The position numbers were made by a program, and so were the translations under genes. The notes beneath the pieces are model-generated. The model searched no databases. It worked only from the letters and a program-made list of their open reading frames with translations, and was not told the origin of the DNA. From Spirosoma pollinicola (GTDB lineage Bacteria > Bacteroidota > Bacteroidia > Cytophagales > Spirosomataceae): 64,000 bases of DNA. Location of the stretch: assembly GCF_002831565.1 (NCBI RefSeq), contig NZ_CP025096.1:3635027-3699026 (forward strand), in the 5' to 3' direction. Of the stretch, positions 1 to 7,892 are shown piece after piece (the stretch's first letter is position 1; every line of letters begins with the position of its first letter).

Positions 1-95
1 CTGAGTAAGTGGGCAAAAGTTTGTCGAAAAATAAGCACGAGTAAACGGACTGCCAGTCGTTTACGTTCATATATTACTAACGCAAATTTTAACGA
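1..95. other. Intergenic leader at window edge
   Basis: No coding sequence is supported here. An imperfect hairpin lies at 41-64 (GTAAACG and CGTTTAC arms around a short GACT/AGTC stem, with one bulged G). It could be the terminator of a gene lying outside the window or part of the leader of the TPR gene that starts at 96. No clear TAnnTTTG box was seen. Confidence 0.4.
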
Positions 96-1313
96 ATGAA
101 TAAGGTATTGTTGACGGTATGGTTATTCGGTATGGCGGTTTTGGCTCATGCCCAACTCTATGACCCGTCGGCGTTTGATAAGAAGTACGATGGGTTGTTA
201 AAGCACCCCGGCGTTCAGATTGAATCGGCAGAGGCCATCAATCTAATGTATAATTATAAATTTTACGAGGCCGATAAGGAGTTCCGGTGGCTGCGGGTAC
301 GGTATCCCAAACACCCGATGCCGTATTTTCTGATGGGCCTTGCCGAGTGGTGGAAAATCGTACCGAATACCGACGTTACGGATTACGACACCCAATGCAT
401 AGCCTACATGGATACGACCATTGCATTGGCCGAAAAGCTGTACGATGATAGCGACAACAAGCTGGAGCCTTCATTTTTTCTGGCGGCTGCCTATGCCTTC
501 AAAGGGCGGCTATACTCGGAACGCAAAAAGTGGACGAAGGCAACCTTCGCCGGGAAAAACGCACTTAAGTATTTTGAGAAGTGCAAAGGCAACGCCGATT
601 TTAGTCCCGAACTGCTCTTTGGCGATGGGATGTACAACTATTATGCGCAGTGGATTCCGGAAAACTATCCTATACTGAAGCCGATTCTGATGTTTTTCCC
701 AAAGGGAAATAAGCTGAACGGAATTAAGGAGTTGGAAAAAACGGCCAATTCCGCCTTCTATACGCGGGTAGAGGCCAGATATTTTCTGGTTCAGATTTAC
801 AGCATGGAGAACCAGTATGATAAGGCTTATGAAATGTCAAAATACATGTATGAGCAATATCCTGACAATCCTTTTTTTGAACGCTATTATGCACGATCTG
901 CCTTTGTAACGGGGCGTTTGGCCGAAGCTGAAAAGCTTTCCAAAGATATTCTAGAAAAGGTTGATCGTACGCAGGCAGGTTACGAAGAAGTAAGCGGACG
1001 CACAGCAGCTTATATTCTGGCTTATGTTAACCACTTGTTCTACAAGAACTTACCTGAAGCCAGAGTGAACTACCAAAAAGCGGTTGATTTTGCCAAACAA
1101 ACAAATTCGACCAACTCGGGCTATTATTTATCGTCGGTAGTGGGACTGGCGAAGATCGCCAACGAAGAGAAAAACTATGATCTGGCGCAAACTTACTTCA
1201 AAGAAGTGCTGGACAAAGCGGAGCGGAAATCCAGCCAGTATAAAGAAGCCAAAAAGGCGTTGGACGACGCGAAGAAGTCAAGAAGAGAGGAGCGCCGGAA
1301 GCGGAGAGACTAG
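96..1313 (+). CDS. Secreted tetratricopeptide-repeat protein
   Basis: This 405-residue protein starts with a clear signal peptide (MNKVLLTVWLFGMAVLAHA, cleavage before Q20), so it is exported to the periplasm or outer membrane. The rest is helical with TPR-like units: an early one around residues 45-80 (YNYKFYEADKEFRWL, then YPKHPMPYFLMG) and several between about 215 and 385 (DKAYEMSKYMYEQYPDNPFFERY, DLAQTYFKEVLDKA). The C-terminus is very basic (KKSRREERRKRRD). No catalytic motif is visible. TPR proteins of this kind are usually scaffolds, and the specific partner here is unknown. The gene converges on the Lrp-family gene across a perfect 17-bp inverted repeat. Confidence 0.8.
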   Translation: MNKVLLTVWLFGMAVLAHAQLYDPSAFDKKYDGLLKHPGVQIESAEAINLMYNYKFYEADKEFRWLRVRYPKHPMPYFLMGLAEWWKIVPNTDVTDYDTQCIAYMDTTIALAEKLYDDSDNKLEPSFFLAAAYAFKGRLYSERKKWTKATFAGKNALKYFEKCKGNADFSPELLFGDGMYNYYAQWIPENYPILKPILMFFPKGNKLNGIKELEKTANSAFYTRVEARYFLVQIYSMENQYDKAYEMSKYMYEQYPDNPFFERYYARSAFVTGRLAEAEKLSKDILEKVDRTQAGYEEVSGRTAAYILAYVNHLFYKNLPEARVNYQKAVDFAKQTNSTNSGYYLSSVVGLAKIANEEKNYDLAQTYFKEVLDKAERKSSQYKEAKKALDDAKKSRREERRKRRD

Positions 1314-1319
1314 ATTAGG

Positions 1320-1384
1320 CATGTATGATGTATGATGTGTGATGTATTTTTATCGCATACACCCTATATCATACATCATACATG
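1320..1384. repeat. Inverted repeat between convergent genes (possible bidirectional terminator)
   Basis: Positions 1320-1336 and 1368-1384 are perfect 17-nt reverse complements (CATGTATGATGTATGAT and its complement). The left arm itself is built from a short GATGTAT-type reiteration. It sits between the convergent TPR and Lrp-family genes, so it may act as a bidirectional terminator, although no clean T-tract follows the stem. Confidence 0.65.
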
Positions 1385-1390
1385 ACATGG

Positions 1391-1861
1391 TCAAGGAATT
1401 GGAAGCACTTTGCTTTCCTTGAAGGTTGACATAATTACCATCGTCTGGGTGCTGGCGACTTCATCAATTTCATTGATAACGTCTAGCATCAACCCCTGAT
1501 AGGACGAAATGTCTTTTGCGATAACTTTAAGGAGAAAATCGCCCGAACCTGTAATGTGGTGACACTCAATGATTTCGGGAATTTCGTTGACTTTTTCAAC
1601 AAACGACATTGTGGTCTCCTTTTTGTGTCCTACAAGCGTAACCATCACGAAGGTTGTAACGCCAAGACCAATTTTTTCGCGGTTCAATTGAGCATGGTAG
1701 CTTTGAATAATGCCTGATGTTTCAAGCTTCTTCACGCGTTCGAGCGTTGGTGCTGGCGAAAGGCCTATTTCTTTGGAAAGCTGAGCATTGGTAATTTTAG
1801 CGTTGGCCTGGAGAATTTCTAATACGTTCCGATCTATCTGATCTAATTTCTGGCTCGACAT
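1391..1861 (-). CDS. Lrp/AsnC family transcriptional regulator
   Basis: This 156-residue protein has the standard Lrp/AsnC size and layout. An N-terminal winged helix-turn-helix covers about residues 5-55 (LDQIDRNVLEILQANAKI, then NAQLSKEIGLSPAPTLERVKKLE). A C-terminal RAM/AsnC effector-binding domain covers about 70-148 (VTTFVMVTLVG, HHITGSGDFLLKVIAKD). Family members bind amino acids and form octamers that regulate amino-acid metabolism or feast/famine responses. The ligand cannot be read from this sequence. It is monocistronic, and a candidate -7 box on the minus strand lies 40-47 bases upstream of the ATG. Confidence 0.92.
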   Translation of the reverse strand: MSSQKLDQIDRNVLEILQANAKITNAQLSKEIGLSPAPTLERVKKLETSGIIQSYHAQLNREKIGLGVTTFVMVTLVGHKKETTMSFVEKVNEIPEIIECHHITGSGDFLLKVIAKDISSYQGLMLDVINEIDEVASTQTMVIMSTFKESKVLPIP

Positions 1862-1900
1862 AAATGATGCAGTCTGTTAATACTGTGTTACAGGATGGTG

Positions 1901-1908
1901 CAAAGCTA
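1901..1908 (-). promoter_or_regulatory. Candidate -7 box (TAGCTTTG) for the Lrp-family gene
   Basis: The minus strand reads TAGCTTTG, a full match to the Bacteroidota sigma-ABfr -7 consensus TAnnTTTG, about 40 nt upstream of the start codon. No convincing -33 TTG was seen at the expected spacing, so the call rests on the -7 element alone. Confidence 0.4.
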
Positions 1909-2035
1909 CCATCTTTTGAAATAGAAAATTCTTTAAACTTATTGGATTCTTGCAAAAAACAGAACAAATAGTACTAAACCTGTTTGAATGCGGCACAAAA
2001 TTAAGTATATTCTATTAGTTGCCAAATTAGAAAAT

Positions 2036-2329
2036 TTATCGTTTACTTAGTTTGTTCACGGATATAATTCGTTGTTGAGCCGATTTGAATCGGGCATTAT
2101 CAACCGCCGATAACACTGTGTGCTTGGTTGATCGACCCTGTACACGCTCACGCCACCGGCGCCATGATGCTGGTTTCAGTTCCCGGCGCATTAGCTCGAT
2201 AACTGCCTGTTCCGACAACCCGAATTGTGCTTCGATAGCCTCGAAGGGTGTACGGTCTTCCCAGGCCATCTCAATAACACGGTCAATATCTATATCTGTC
2301 AGGGATAAACTTGTTGTTGTTGTTTTCAT
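2036..2329 (-). CDS. DUF2805 / TIGR03643 family small protein
   Basis: This 97-residue protein matches my recollection of the DUF2805 (TIGR03643) family. The core at about residues 12-66 is helix-turn-helix-like: DIDRVIEMAWEDRTPFEAIE, then FGLSEQAVIELMRRELKPAS and WRRWRERVQGR. The family has no established function; the compact helical fold suggests nucleic-acid or protein binding, which is inference. The tail after residue 70 is basic and variable. The small DUF2256 gene lies about 290 bp away in the opposite orientation. As I recall, these two families also co-occur near cryptochrome/photolyase genes in other bacteria. No photolyase is in this window. Confidence 0.8.
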   Translation of the reverse strand: MKTTTTSLSLTDIDIDRVIEMAWEDRTPFEAIEAQFGLSEQAVIELMRRELKPASWRRWRERVQGRSTKHTVLSAVDNARFKSAQQRIISVNKLSKR

Positions 2330-2622
2330 ATATATTAAACTGAAAATGAAGCAAACAGTTGGCTGTCTTTTGTAGAAATACTTCGTGAACTGATTGATTT
2401 TCAGACTCAGCTAACATTTTTGAATAGCTATCAATCAAGTAACAATATTCGCGCTACTTTCTTTATTTGAATGAGTCATCAATAAATGGCCAATGCTTCT
2501 GCATATGTGTAGCCATATCAAGAGGCCCGTAAGTTGAGAACATAACGCAAAAACAAGGGTATTTCAGTTCAAAACGTACGTGTTCTGAAAAACTTGTTCA
2601 CAACACAACTTGTTGTTTCCCT
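2330..2622. other. Intergenic region without recognised genes
   Basis: This 293-bp AT-rich gap separates the divergent DUF2805 and DUF2256 genes and must hold both promoters. I see no strong TAnnTTTG box, RNA structure or repeat in it. Confidence 0.5.
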
Positions 2623-2766
2623 ATGAAAATGCGTAAAAAGTCGGATTTGCCGACAAAAATTTGCCCTGTTTGTAACCGTCCTTTTAGCTGGCGTAAGAAA
2701 TGGGAGCGCGATTGGGATGCTGTTATTTACTGTAGTGACGCTTGCCGGACTCTGGCAAAAAAATAG
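2623..2766 (+). CDS. DUF2256 small zinc-finger-like protein (47 aa)
   Basis: A short reading frame with an ATG at 2623 encodes 47 residues. It has the hallmark DUF2256 pattern: [18 protein letters not shown] followed by YCSDACR. The four cysteines in two pairs (C-x2-C and C-x3-C, the latter CSDAC) suggest a treble-clef-like zinc site. The family is widespread, tiny and of unknown function. The gene lies 69 bp before the GHL10 lipoprotein start on the same strand, so co-transcription is possible. Confidence 0.85.
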   Translation: MKMRKKSDLPTKICPVCNRPFSWRKKWERDWDAVIYCSDACRTLAKK

Positions 2767-2835
2767 AATTGACGTTGAGTTCGGCTAAGGTATGAGCTAC
2801 TATCGTTAATTTTGGCAGTTAACCCATTGTGTCAA

Positions 2836-4539
2836 ATGCGTCTGATTGCCTACTGTTGCCTATTCCTTATCATTCTACTCAGCGACGGCTGCCGGCAGAC
2901 TAAACCTGTCGTTGCGCAAAAGCCTGCTGCCAGGCCGAACCGACCTGTTGCGGTTGTTCCGCCGAAACCCAAGCCAGTTGTTGTCAGGCCTGCTACGCCG
3001 AAACCCCTTACACCGAAGGTTGTAATAGCGCCGGTACCGTCTGATACCATTCCCTACGACGAAATAATTGACTTAACGCCTGCGCCACCTAAACGCGAAT
3101 TTCGGGCGGTGTGGATTGCTACGGTTACCAATATTGATTGGCCAAGTAAAAAAGGGTTGCCTGTTGCCGATCAGCAGCGCGAAATCCTGGCGATGTTCGA
3201 TCAGCATCAGCAGATGGGGCTCAATGCTGTTGTTGTACAGGTGCGATCTGCCGCCGATGCCTTCTATGCCCGTGGGTCAGAGCCCTGGTCGGAGTGGTTA
3301 ACGGGGCAGCAGGGCCTGGCGCCGGAGCCATTTTATGATCCGCTTGAATTTATGATTGAGGAGGCACATCAGCGTGGACTGGAGTTTCATGCCTGGTTCA
3401 ACCTCGATCGTGCTGCGTTCAGCAAGACAGCGAGTATCGCCCCAACAAACATTGTGAACCGGAAACCGGAATGGATGTTGAATTATGGCGGAAAAAAACT
3501 TTTTAATCTGGGTATTCCCGCTGTTCGCTCCTACATAGCGGGGATCGTGGCGAATGTGGTGCGTGAATACGATGTCGACGGTATTCACTTCGACGATTAT
3601 TTTTATCCCTATGCCGAACCGGGTCAGGTCTTGCGGGATGACAGCACCTATAAAGCAACCTTCAATGGAATGAATAAGGCCGATTGGCGACGCGATAATG
3701 TAACGAAACTCGTTACCGAACTCCGCGATTCCATTCGGGCGAATAAGCCATGGGTTAAGTTTGGCATTAGCCCATTCGGCATCTGGAAAAATAAGAGCAA
3801 TGACCCAGAAGGCTCCGCTACCAACGGGGGACAATCGTATTATGAAATTTACGCTGATACGCGCAAATGGGTTCGTGAGGGGTTGATTGATTACATTGTC
3901 CCGCAGGTTTATTTTAGTTCTGAATTTAGCAGAGTACCTTATAAAACACTGGTAGAGTGGTGGACTCGCAATTGTGGCGACAACTGCCACTTGTACATCG
4001 GGCATGGCGCTTATCGGGTTGGGCGTGGCTCTGAACGTGATCCGGGTTGGTGGCGGCCTACGGAGTTTCCTTCCCAAATGCGGTATAACCGCCAGCAGCA
4101 GGCGGTAAAAGGGAGCGTTTTCTTTAGTGCTAAGAACTTGCAAACCAACCCACTGTCAATCAGAGACTCGCTTCAGACAAACTTCTATCGTCATCCGGCA
4201 CTCGTGCCAACAATGAAATGGCTGGATAGTATTCCACCCTTACCGCCCCGCGATTTGAAGGCAGCCATAGTGCCTGAAGGCATAGAACTATTCTGGCAGC
4301 AATCGGCCGACGCAGCGGATGGCGATGGCGCTAATTCATACGTTATTTATCGCTTTGAAGGACGACGCCCCCGCTTACTTACAAATGATCCTCGTTTCAT
4401 ACTTGGGCAATGTATGGGCGAATCGGCCACGCGCTTTGTTGATAAAACAGCCGATCCCCAAAAGAAGTACGTTTATGTGGTAACAGCCCTCGACCGGCTA
4501 CAAAACGAGAGTCGGGAAGTTGTTATAAAAGTGCATTAA
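2836..4539 (+). CDS. GHL10 (DUF187) family glycoside-hydrolase-like lipoprotein
   Basis: An in-frame TTG at 2812 could extend the protein, but the ATG at 2836 gives a proper lipoprotein signal (MRLIAYCCLFLIILLSDGC) and is preferred, yielding 567 residues. A proline/valine/lysine-rich linker follows to about residue 75. Next comes the GHL10/DUF187 TIM-barrel-like domain, about 85-415 (REFRAVWIATVTNIDWPSK, GLNAVVVQVR, GLEFHAWFNLDR, DVDGIHFDDYFYPY, IDYIVPQVYF). The C-terminal 90 residues resemble a fibronectin III module. Relatives such as YngK are annotated as glycosidases, but the substrate is not established. The HFDDYFYP stretch carries the likely acidic residues. Location is probably the outer membrane or periplasm. 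Confidence 0.85.
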   Translation: MRLIAYCCLFLIILLSDGCRQTKPVVAQKPAARPNRPVAVVPPKPKPVVVRPATPKPLTPKVVIAPVPSDTIPYDEIIDLTPAPPKREFRAVWIATVTNIDWPSKKGLPVADQQREILAMFDQHQQMGLNAVVVQVRSAADAFYARGSEPWSEWLTGQQGLAPEPFYDPLEFMIEEAHQRGLEFHAWFNLDRAAFSKTASIAPTNIVNRKPEWMLNYGGKKLFNLGIPAVRSYIAGIVANVVREYDVDGIHFDDYFYPYAEPGQVLRDDSTYKATFNGMNKADWRRDNVTKLVTELRDSIRANKPWVKFGISPFGIWKNKSNDPEGSATNGGQSYYEIYADTRKWVREGLIDYIVPQVYFSSEFSRVPYKTLVEWWTRNCGDNCHLYIGHGAYRVGRGSERDPGWWRPTEFPSQMRYNRQQQAVKGSVFFSAKNLQTNPLSIRDSLQTNFYRHPALVPTMKWLDSIPPLPPRDLKAAIVPEGIELFWQQSADAADGDGANSYVIYRFEGRRPRLLTNDPRFILGQCMGESATRFVDKTADPQKKYVYVVTALDRLQNESREVVIKVH

Positions 4540-4541
4540 CC

Positions 4542-5780
4542 TTAGTGTGAAAATTCTTGCACTACTTCCTCAACACGACGGGCATCAGGAAAAAAACTAA
4601 CAAGCTTGAGCAGAATGCCCTCTACAACGGCATCAGGGCAAGATGCTCCACAGGTTAGTAACACGGTGACCGGGTTGGTAGCTGAGCCATCAGGGATAAA
4701 GTTCTCAGTCACGATTTCCTGTTTTGTATGGCCGTTGAAATGCCGTATCAATTTATCAGACAGTATTTTTTGTTCTGATTCAATAAAATACGTGGGTAGC
4801 TTTTCTTCGCAAAGTTCAACGATGTGCGAGGTATTGGAGGAGTTATACCCACCAGCTACAATGGCAAAATCGGCGGGATAATTCAATAGGGCGTATGTCG
4901 CATCCTGATTATCGTTGGTGGCGTAACAAAGTGTATCGCGCGTATTGGCAAAATGAGCATCAATGGTAGCAGGCGTCAGCGCATACTTCTCCGTCATCAC
5001 TTGCTTAAGGAAGTCGGCAATGCTCTGTGTATCAGAAGCAAGCATGGTCGTTTGGTTCACAACACCAATGCGCTGCAAGTCGCGGTTTGTGTCGAACCCG
5101 AGGGAATACTGACCGTCAAACTCAGTATAGAATTGCTCCGAGGGTAACTCGCCTGTTATATATTTCGCCAGTCGCTGCGTTTGGGACATGTCTTTGACCA
5201 CAACTGTAGGAGCGGCTTCTTTACTATGCGAAAACGTAGCACGCGTTTCTTCATGACTCGGTTTGCCGTGTACAATAACCGTGTAGTCTTTTTGACCAAT
5301 CTGGGTGGCCTTATTCCATACTTTTTCGACAAATGGGCAGGTGGTATCGTACTTCTCAATATCCAATCCCAGCGTCGATAACTGTTTTTGCGTTTCGAGC
5401 GTCGTACCGAAGGCCGGAATAATCACGACGTCTTCGGGTGCCAGAGCCGACCACGGAATAAGTTGCCGCCCGCTGGTGTCCATAATAAACCGCACCCCTC
5501 TGTCCTGCAAATCGGCATTGACATCGGGATTATGAATCATTTCGCTGAGCAGAAAAATTCGCTTACCAGGATTTTCGGCAATGGCTTTATAGGCAATCTC
5601 AACCGCATTTTCGACGCCGTAGCAAAAGCCAAAATGCCGGGCAATTAAAAATCTGATTGGACCAAAATCGAGCAGAGTAGGGGTAAAGTCACGTTTTAAT
5701 TTATCGCGCTTCCGCCGAAATTCTTTCAGTGGTGTGATTATACTGCTGCGGTAGTATTCTGGTATGTCGAACGATTTCAT
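4542..5780 (-). CDS. ispH: 4-hydroxy-3-methylbut-2-enyl diphosphate reductase (IspH/LytB)
   Basis: IspH catalyses the last step of the MEP isoprenoid pathway, reducing HMBPP to IPP and DMAPP with a [4Fe-4S] cluster. The three cluster cysteines are visible: C53 (HFGFCYGVENAV), C148 (DTTCPFVEKVW) and C285 (DTLCYATNDNQ). The HGKPSHEET motif is also present. At 412 residues it is about 100 longer than the E. coli type. It has an N-terminal extension of about 40 residues and a larger spacing between the second and third cysteines. This long form is, from memory, usual in Cytophagales. Its stop codon lies 2 bp from the convergent GHL10 gene. Confidence 0.95.
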   Translation of the reverse strand: MKSFDIPEYYRSSIITPLKEFRRKRDKLKRDFTPTLLDFGPIRFLIARHFGFCYGVENAVEIAYKAIAENPGKRIFLLSEMIHNPDVNADLQDRGVRFIMDTSGRQLIPWSALAPEDVVIIPAFGTTLETQKQLSTLGLDIEKYDTTCPFVEKVWNKATQIGQKDYTVIVHGKPSHEETRATFSHSKEAAPTVVVKDMSQTQRLAKYITGELPSEQFYTEFDGQYSLGFDTNRDLQRIGVVNQTTMLASDTQSIADFLKQVMTEKYALTPATIDAHFANTRDTLCYATNDNQDATYALLNYPADFAIVAGGYNSSNTSHIVELCEEKLPTYFIESEQKILSDKLIRHFNGHTKQEIVTENFIPDGSATNPVTVLLTCGASCPDAVVEGILLKLVSFFPDARRVEEVVQEFSH

Positions 5781-5841
5781 TGCCTGGACTCAATAATAAA
5801 CACTTACTAAAGAACAGAAGTATAAAACGCTTCGTTCGATG

Positions 5842-5849
5842 CAAAGTTA
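5842..5849 (-). promoter_or_regulatory. Candidate -7 box (TAACTTTG) for ispH
   Basis: The minus strand reads TAACTTTG, matching TAnnTTTG, about 62 nt upstream of the ispH ATG. No clear -33 TTG is present; that region is already inside the adjacent palindrome (5865-5964). Confidence 0.4.
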
Positions 5850-5864
5850 ATGCCATAGCTCTGG

Positions 5865-5964
5865 TTCTGTAGCATGGAGTGATACTCCGTGCAGTCGAAG
5901 GCTAACATTTTTTGAGCTACAGATTAGCCTTCGGCTGCACGGAGTACCACTCCATGCTACAGAA
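5865..5964. repeat. Long REP-like palindrome, 41-bp arms
   Basis: Positions 5865-5905 and 5924-5964 are reverse complements over 41 nt with two mismatches, both transitions, around an 18-nt spacer. Each arm also contains a smaller palindrome (GGAGT and ACTCC). Short copies of the outer end (GCTACAGA) recur in the spacer and just downstream at about 5970. It lies in the divergent gap between ispH and the flavin reductase-like gene, where a plain terminator would not be expected. No target-site duplication or transposase is visible. It is probably a palindromic repetitive element. Confidence 0.8.
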
Positions 5965-6028
5965 ATAAATGCTACAGAACTTTGTGTACTTTCACGTTCT
6001 TGGGCTTAACAAACCTAGTTATCACCTC

Positions 6029-6502
6029 ATGCCTAAAAGACTGCTGAAATACAAAGACTACGACGTACATAGTGTTACGACGGTTGCCAATGGGAAACAG
6101 AATGCCAACATTGTTACTTGGGTTACGCAAACGGACATGGGCGGTAACGTACTGGCTGTAGCGCTGTATAAAGTCGATTATACAATTGAACTGGTTCGGG
6201 AGAGCGGGATTCTCAATGTAAATCTACTGGCAACAGACCAGACGCGCTTGATTCGCAAACTCGGCCAGCAATCGGGCCGGGCGCGGGATAAGTTTAAAAA
6301 CCTGCCTCATGCGCTCGATGAGCGCGGTTGTCCGTATCTGACCGAAGCTGTTGGCTTTATTCAGTGTTGCGTTATGCATAGCACCGACGCGGGTGATCAT
6401 GAGTTGTTTATCTGCGAAGTGCTGACACAAGTCGTGCTCAACCCCGAGAAAACCGTAATGACAAATTCTTTTCTGAAAGCTAATAAGCTGATACGGGGGT
6501 GA
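6029..6502 (+). CDS. Flavin reductase-like FMN-binding protein
   Basis: The preferred ATG at 6029 (MPKRLLKYKDYDV) gives 157 residues. The in-frame extension back to 5969 begins almost at the palindrome and has no family support. The fold resembles the flavin-reductase-like split barrel that binds FMN: VHSVTTVANGKQNANIVTWV, then GGNVLAVALYKVDYTIELV and GILNVNLLA. Family members reduce flavins or bind FMN in oxidoreductase systems; the substrate is unknown. The stop overlaps the possible GTG start of the next gene (GTGA), so the two are probably co-transcribed. Confidence 0.75.
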   Translation: MPKRLLKYKDYDVHSVTTVANGKQNANIVTWVTQTDMGGNVLAVALYKVDYTIELVRESGILNVNLLATDQTRLIRKLGQQSGRARDKFKNLPHALDERGCPYLTEAVGFIQCCVMHSTDAGDHELFICEVLTQVVLNPEKTVMTNSFLKANKLIRG

Positions 6503-6564
6503 ATCGGGATTTATTATATTTGGATGAATGTGTTTTGACTTTCCTCACACCAATTCATCCCTTT

Positions 6565-7845
6565 ATGACGAATGCTGCTGTTGCTCCAGCCAACTCATGG
6601 TCCCTGGAGCAAAAATTACTCTTTCGCTTTGGGTGTATCTACCTTCTACTATACATGTCGCCCTGGACGTGGCTCGGCGATATTCCGCTGCTAAATCTGA
6701 TTGGGGAGTATTATGGCATTGCTGAGAACTGGCTTGTTACGCAGGCAAATGCCTCCGTTTTCCATGTAAAAGACGTACTCGTTCCACTAAATGGCAGTGG
6801 AGATACCTCATATGGCTACGCGCAGCTGTGTTTTTTTCTGTTGATCGCCACTATTGGCGCAGTTATCTGGACAATTTTCGATCGACGTACTAATTACAAT
6901 ACCGCATATTACTGGTTGTTGGTCGTGCTCCGGTATTACGTCGCTATGGTCGCGCTACGGTACGGTATCATCAAGCTTTTCGGGCAGCAGATGATCTTTC
7001 CGTCTATGAGCGCGCTGGCTACTCCGCTGGGCGATTTGTTGCCCATGCGTTTCTCATGGTATTTTATTGGGTACTCAACGCCCTATCAGTTTTTTTCGGG
7101 CGCTGTTGAGGTCACGGCTGGTTTACTGCTGTTGTTTTGGCGCACCAGTACATTGGGCGCTTTTGTGGCTGCAAGTGTATTCCTCAATGTAATGATGATG
7201 AACCTGTGCTATGATATTCCCGTCAAGCTATTCTCCATCCACTTGTTTCTGTTCAGTAATTTATTACTCATTGGCGATGCGAAGCGACTGCTTGCATTCT
7301 TCATTTTCAACAAGCCAGCAGGGCCCGCCACTCGTCTGGTGCTGCCCAGACAATGGATGCGAACGACGCAGACAGCATTGAAAGTTGCCTTTGCGGGCTT
7401 ATTTCTGATACTTCCACTATATGGATTTTTTAAGGATATAAGGGAAACGAATGGTTCATCCGCTCCGAAGAAATTAACTACCGGCTTTTTTTCGGTCGAT
7501 AACTTTCAGGGCACTACGATAGATAGCTTACGCTGGAAAGATGTTGTTTTTGAAGCAACTAACTCGGGGAGTATTCAAACGGCTGATACGCTGTTTCGCC
7601 AACGATATCGACGTGGCTATTTTAGCTACACACTTGATTCACTTCGCCATACGCTGGCGTTCAAAAAGTTTGCCGACGATACGATACCCATTTTCACAAT
7701 GGCCTATACTATACCAGACACGAATCATATTGTACTGCGTGGAAAAGTTAGAAATGACTCTGTTGTCGTAGCGCTAACGCGTCAGAGACGCCATTTTCAA
7801 CTGGCCGAACGCCAATTTCACTGGCTTTCAGAAGCGAACAGGTGA
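6565..7845 (+). CDS. DoxX-like polytopic membrane protein
   Basis: A GTG at 6499 overlaps the upstream stop, but the ATG at 6565 (MTNAAVAPANSW) removes an unlikely leader and gives 426 residues. About seven to eight hydrophobic segments lie between residues 20 and 310, for example LLFRFGCIYLLLYM, LCFFLLIATIGAVIW and VEVTAGLLLLFW. A soluble C-terminal region of about 110 residues follows (LRWKDVVFEATNSGS onward). The membrane part resembles DoxX/vitamin-K-dependent carboxylase-like four-helix modules (VEVTAGLLLLFWRTSTLGAF). No catalytic residues can be named and the function is unknown. Confidence 0.7.
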   Translation: MTNAAVAPANSWSLEQKLLFRFGCIYLLLYMSPWTWLGDIPLLNLIGEYYGIAENWLVTQANASVFHVKDVLVPLNGSGDTSYGYAQLCFFLLIATIGAVIWTIFDRRTNYNTAYYWLLVVLRYYVAMVALRYGIIKLFGQQMIFPSMSALATPLGDLLPMRFSWYFIGYSTPYQFFSGAVEVTAGLLLLFWRTSTLGAFVAASVFLNVMMMNLCYDIPVKLFSIHLFLFSNLLLIGDAKRLLAFFIFNKPAGPATRLVLPRQWMRTTQTALKVAFAGLFLILPLYGFFKDIRETNGSSAPKKLTTGFFSVDNFQGTTIDSLRWKDVVFEATNSGSIQTADTLFRQRYRRGYFSYTLDSLRHTLAFKKFADDTIPIFTMAYTIPDTNHIVLRGKVRNDSVVVALTRQRRHFQLAERQFHWLSEANR

Positions 7846-7892
7846 AATAAAAAGAATGTCGGCTGTGGTAAACTGGGGTTGAGTTTGCATAC

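Noticed and set aside
3298..4143. A 281-residue open frame on the minus strand inside the GHL10 gene
   Set aside because: It overlaps a clear plus-strand gene with recognisable domain motifs, has no family resemblance and no promoter; it is a shadow frame.
5865..5964. Terminal inverted repeats of an insertion sequence
   Set aside because: Only 18 bp lie between the arms, with no transposase and no visible target-site duplication.
5969..6028. Longer flavin reductase-like protein starting at 5969
   Set aside because: The extra 20 residues begin at the edge of the palindrome and do not resemble the family N-terminus; ATG at 6029 is a better start.
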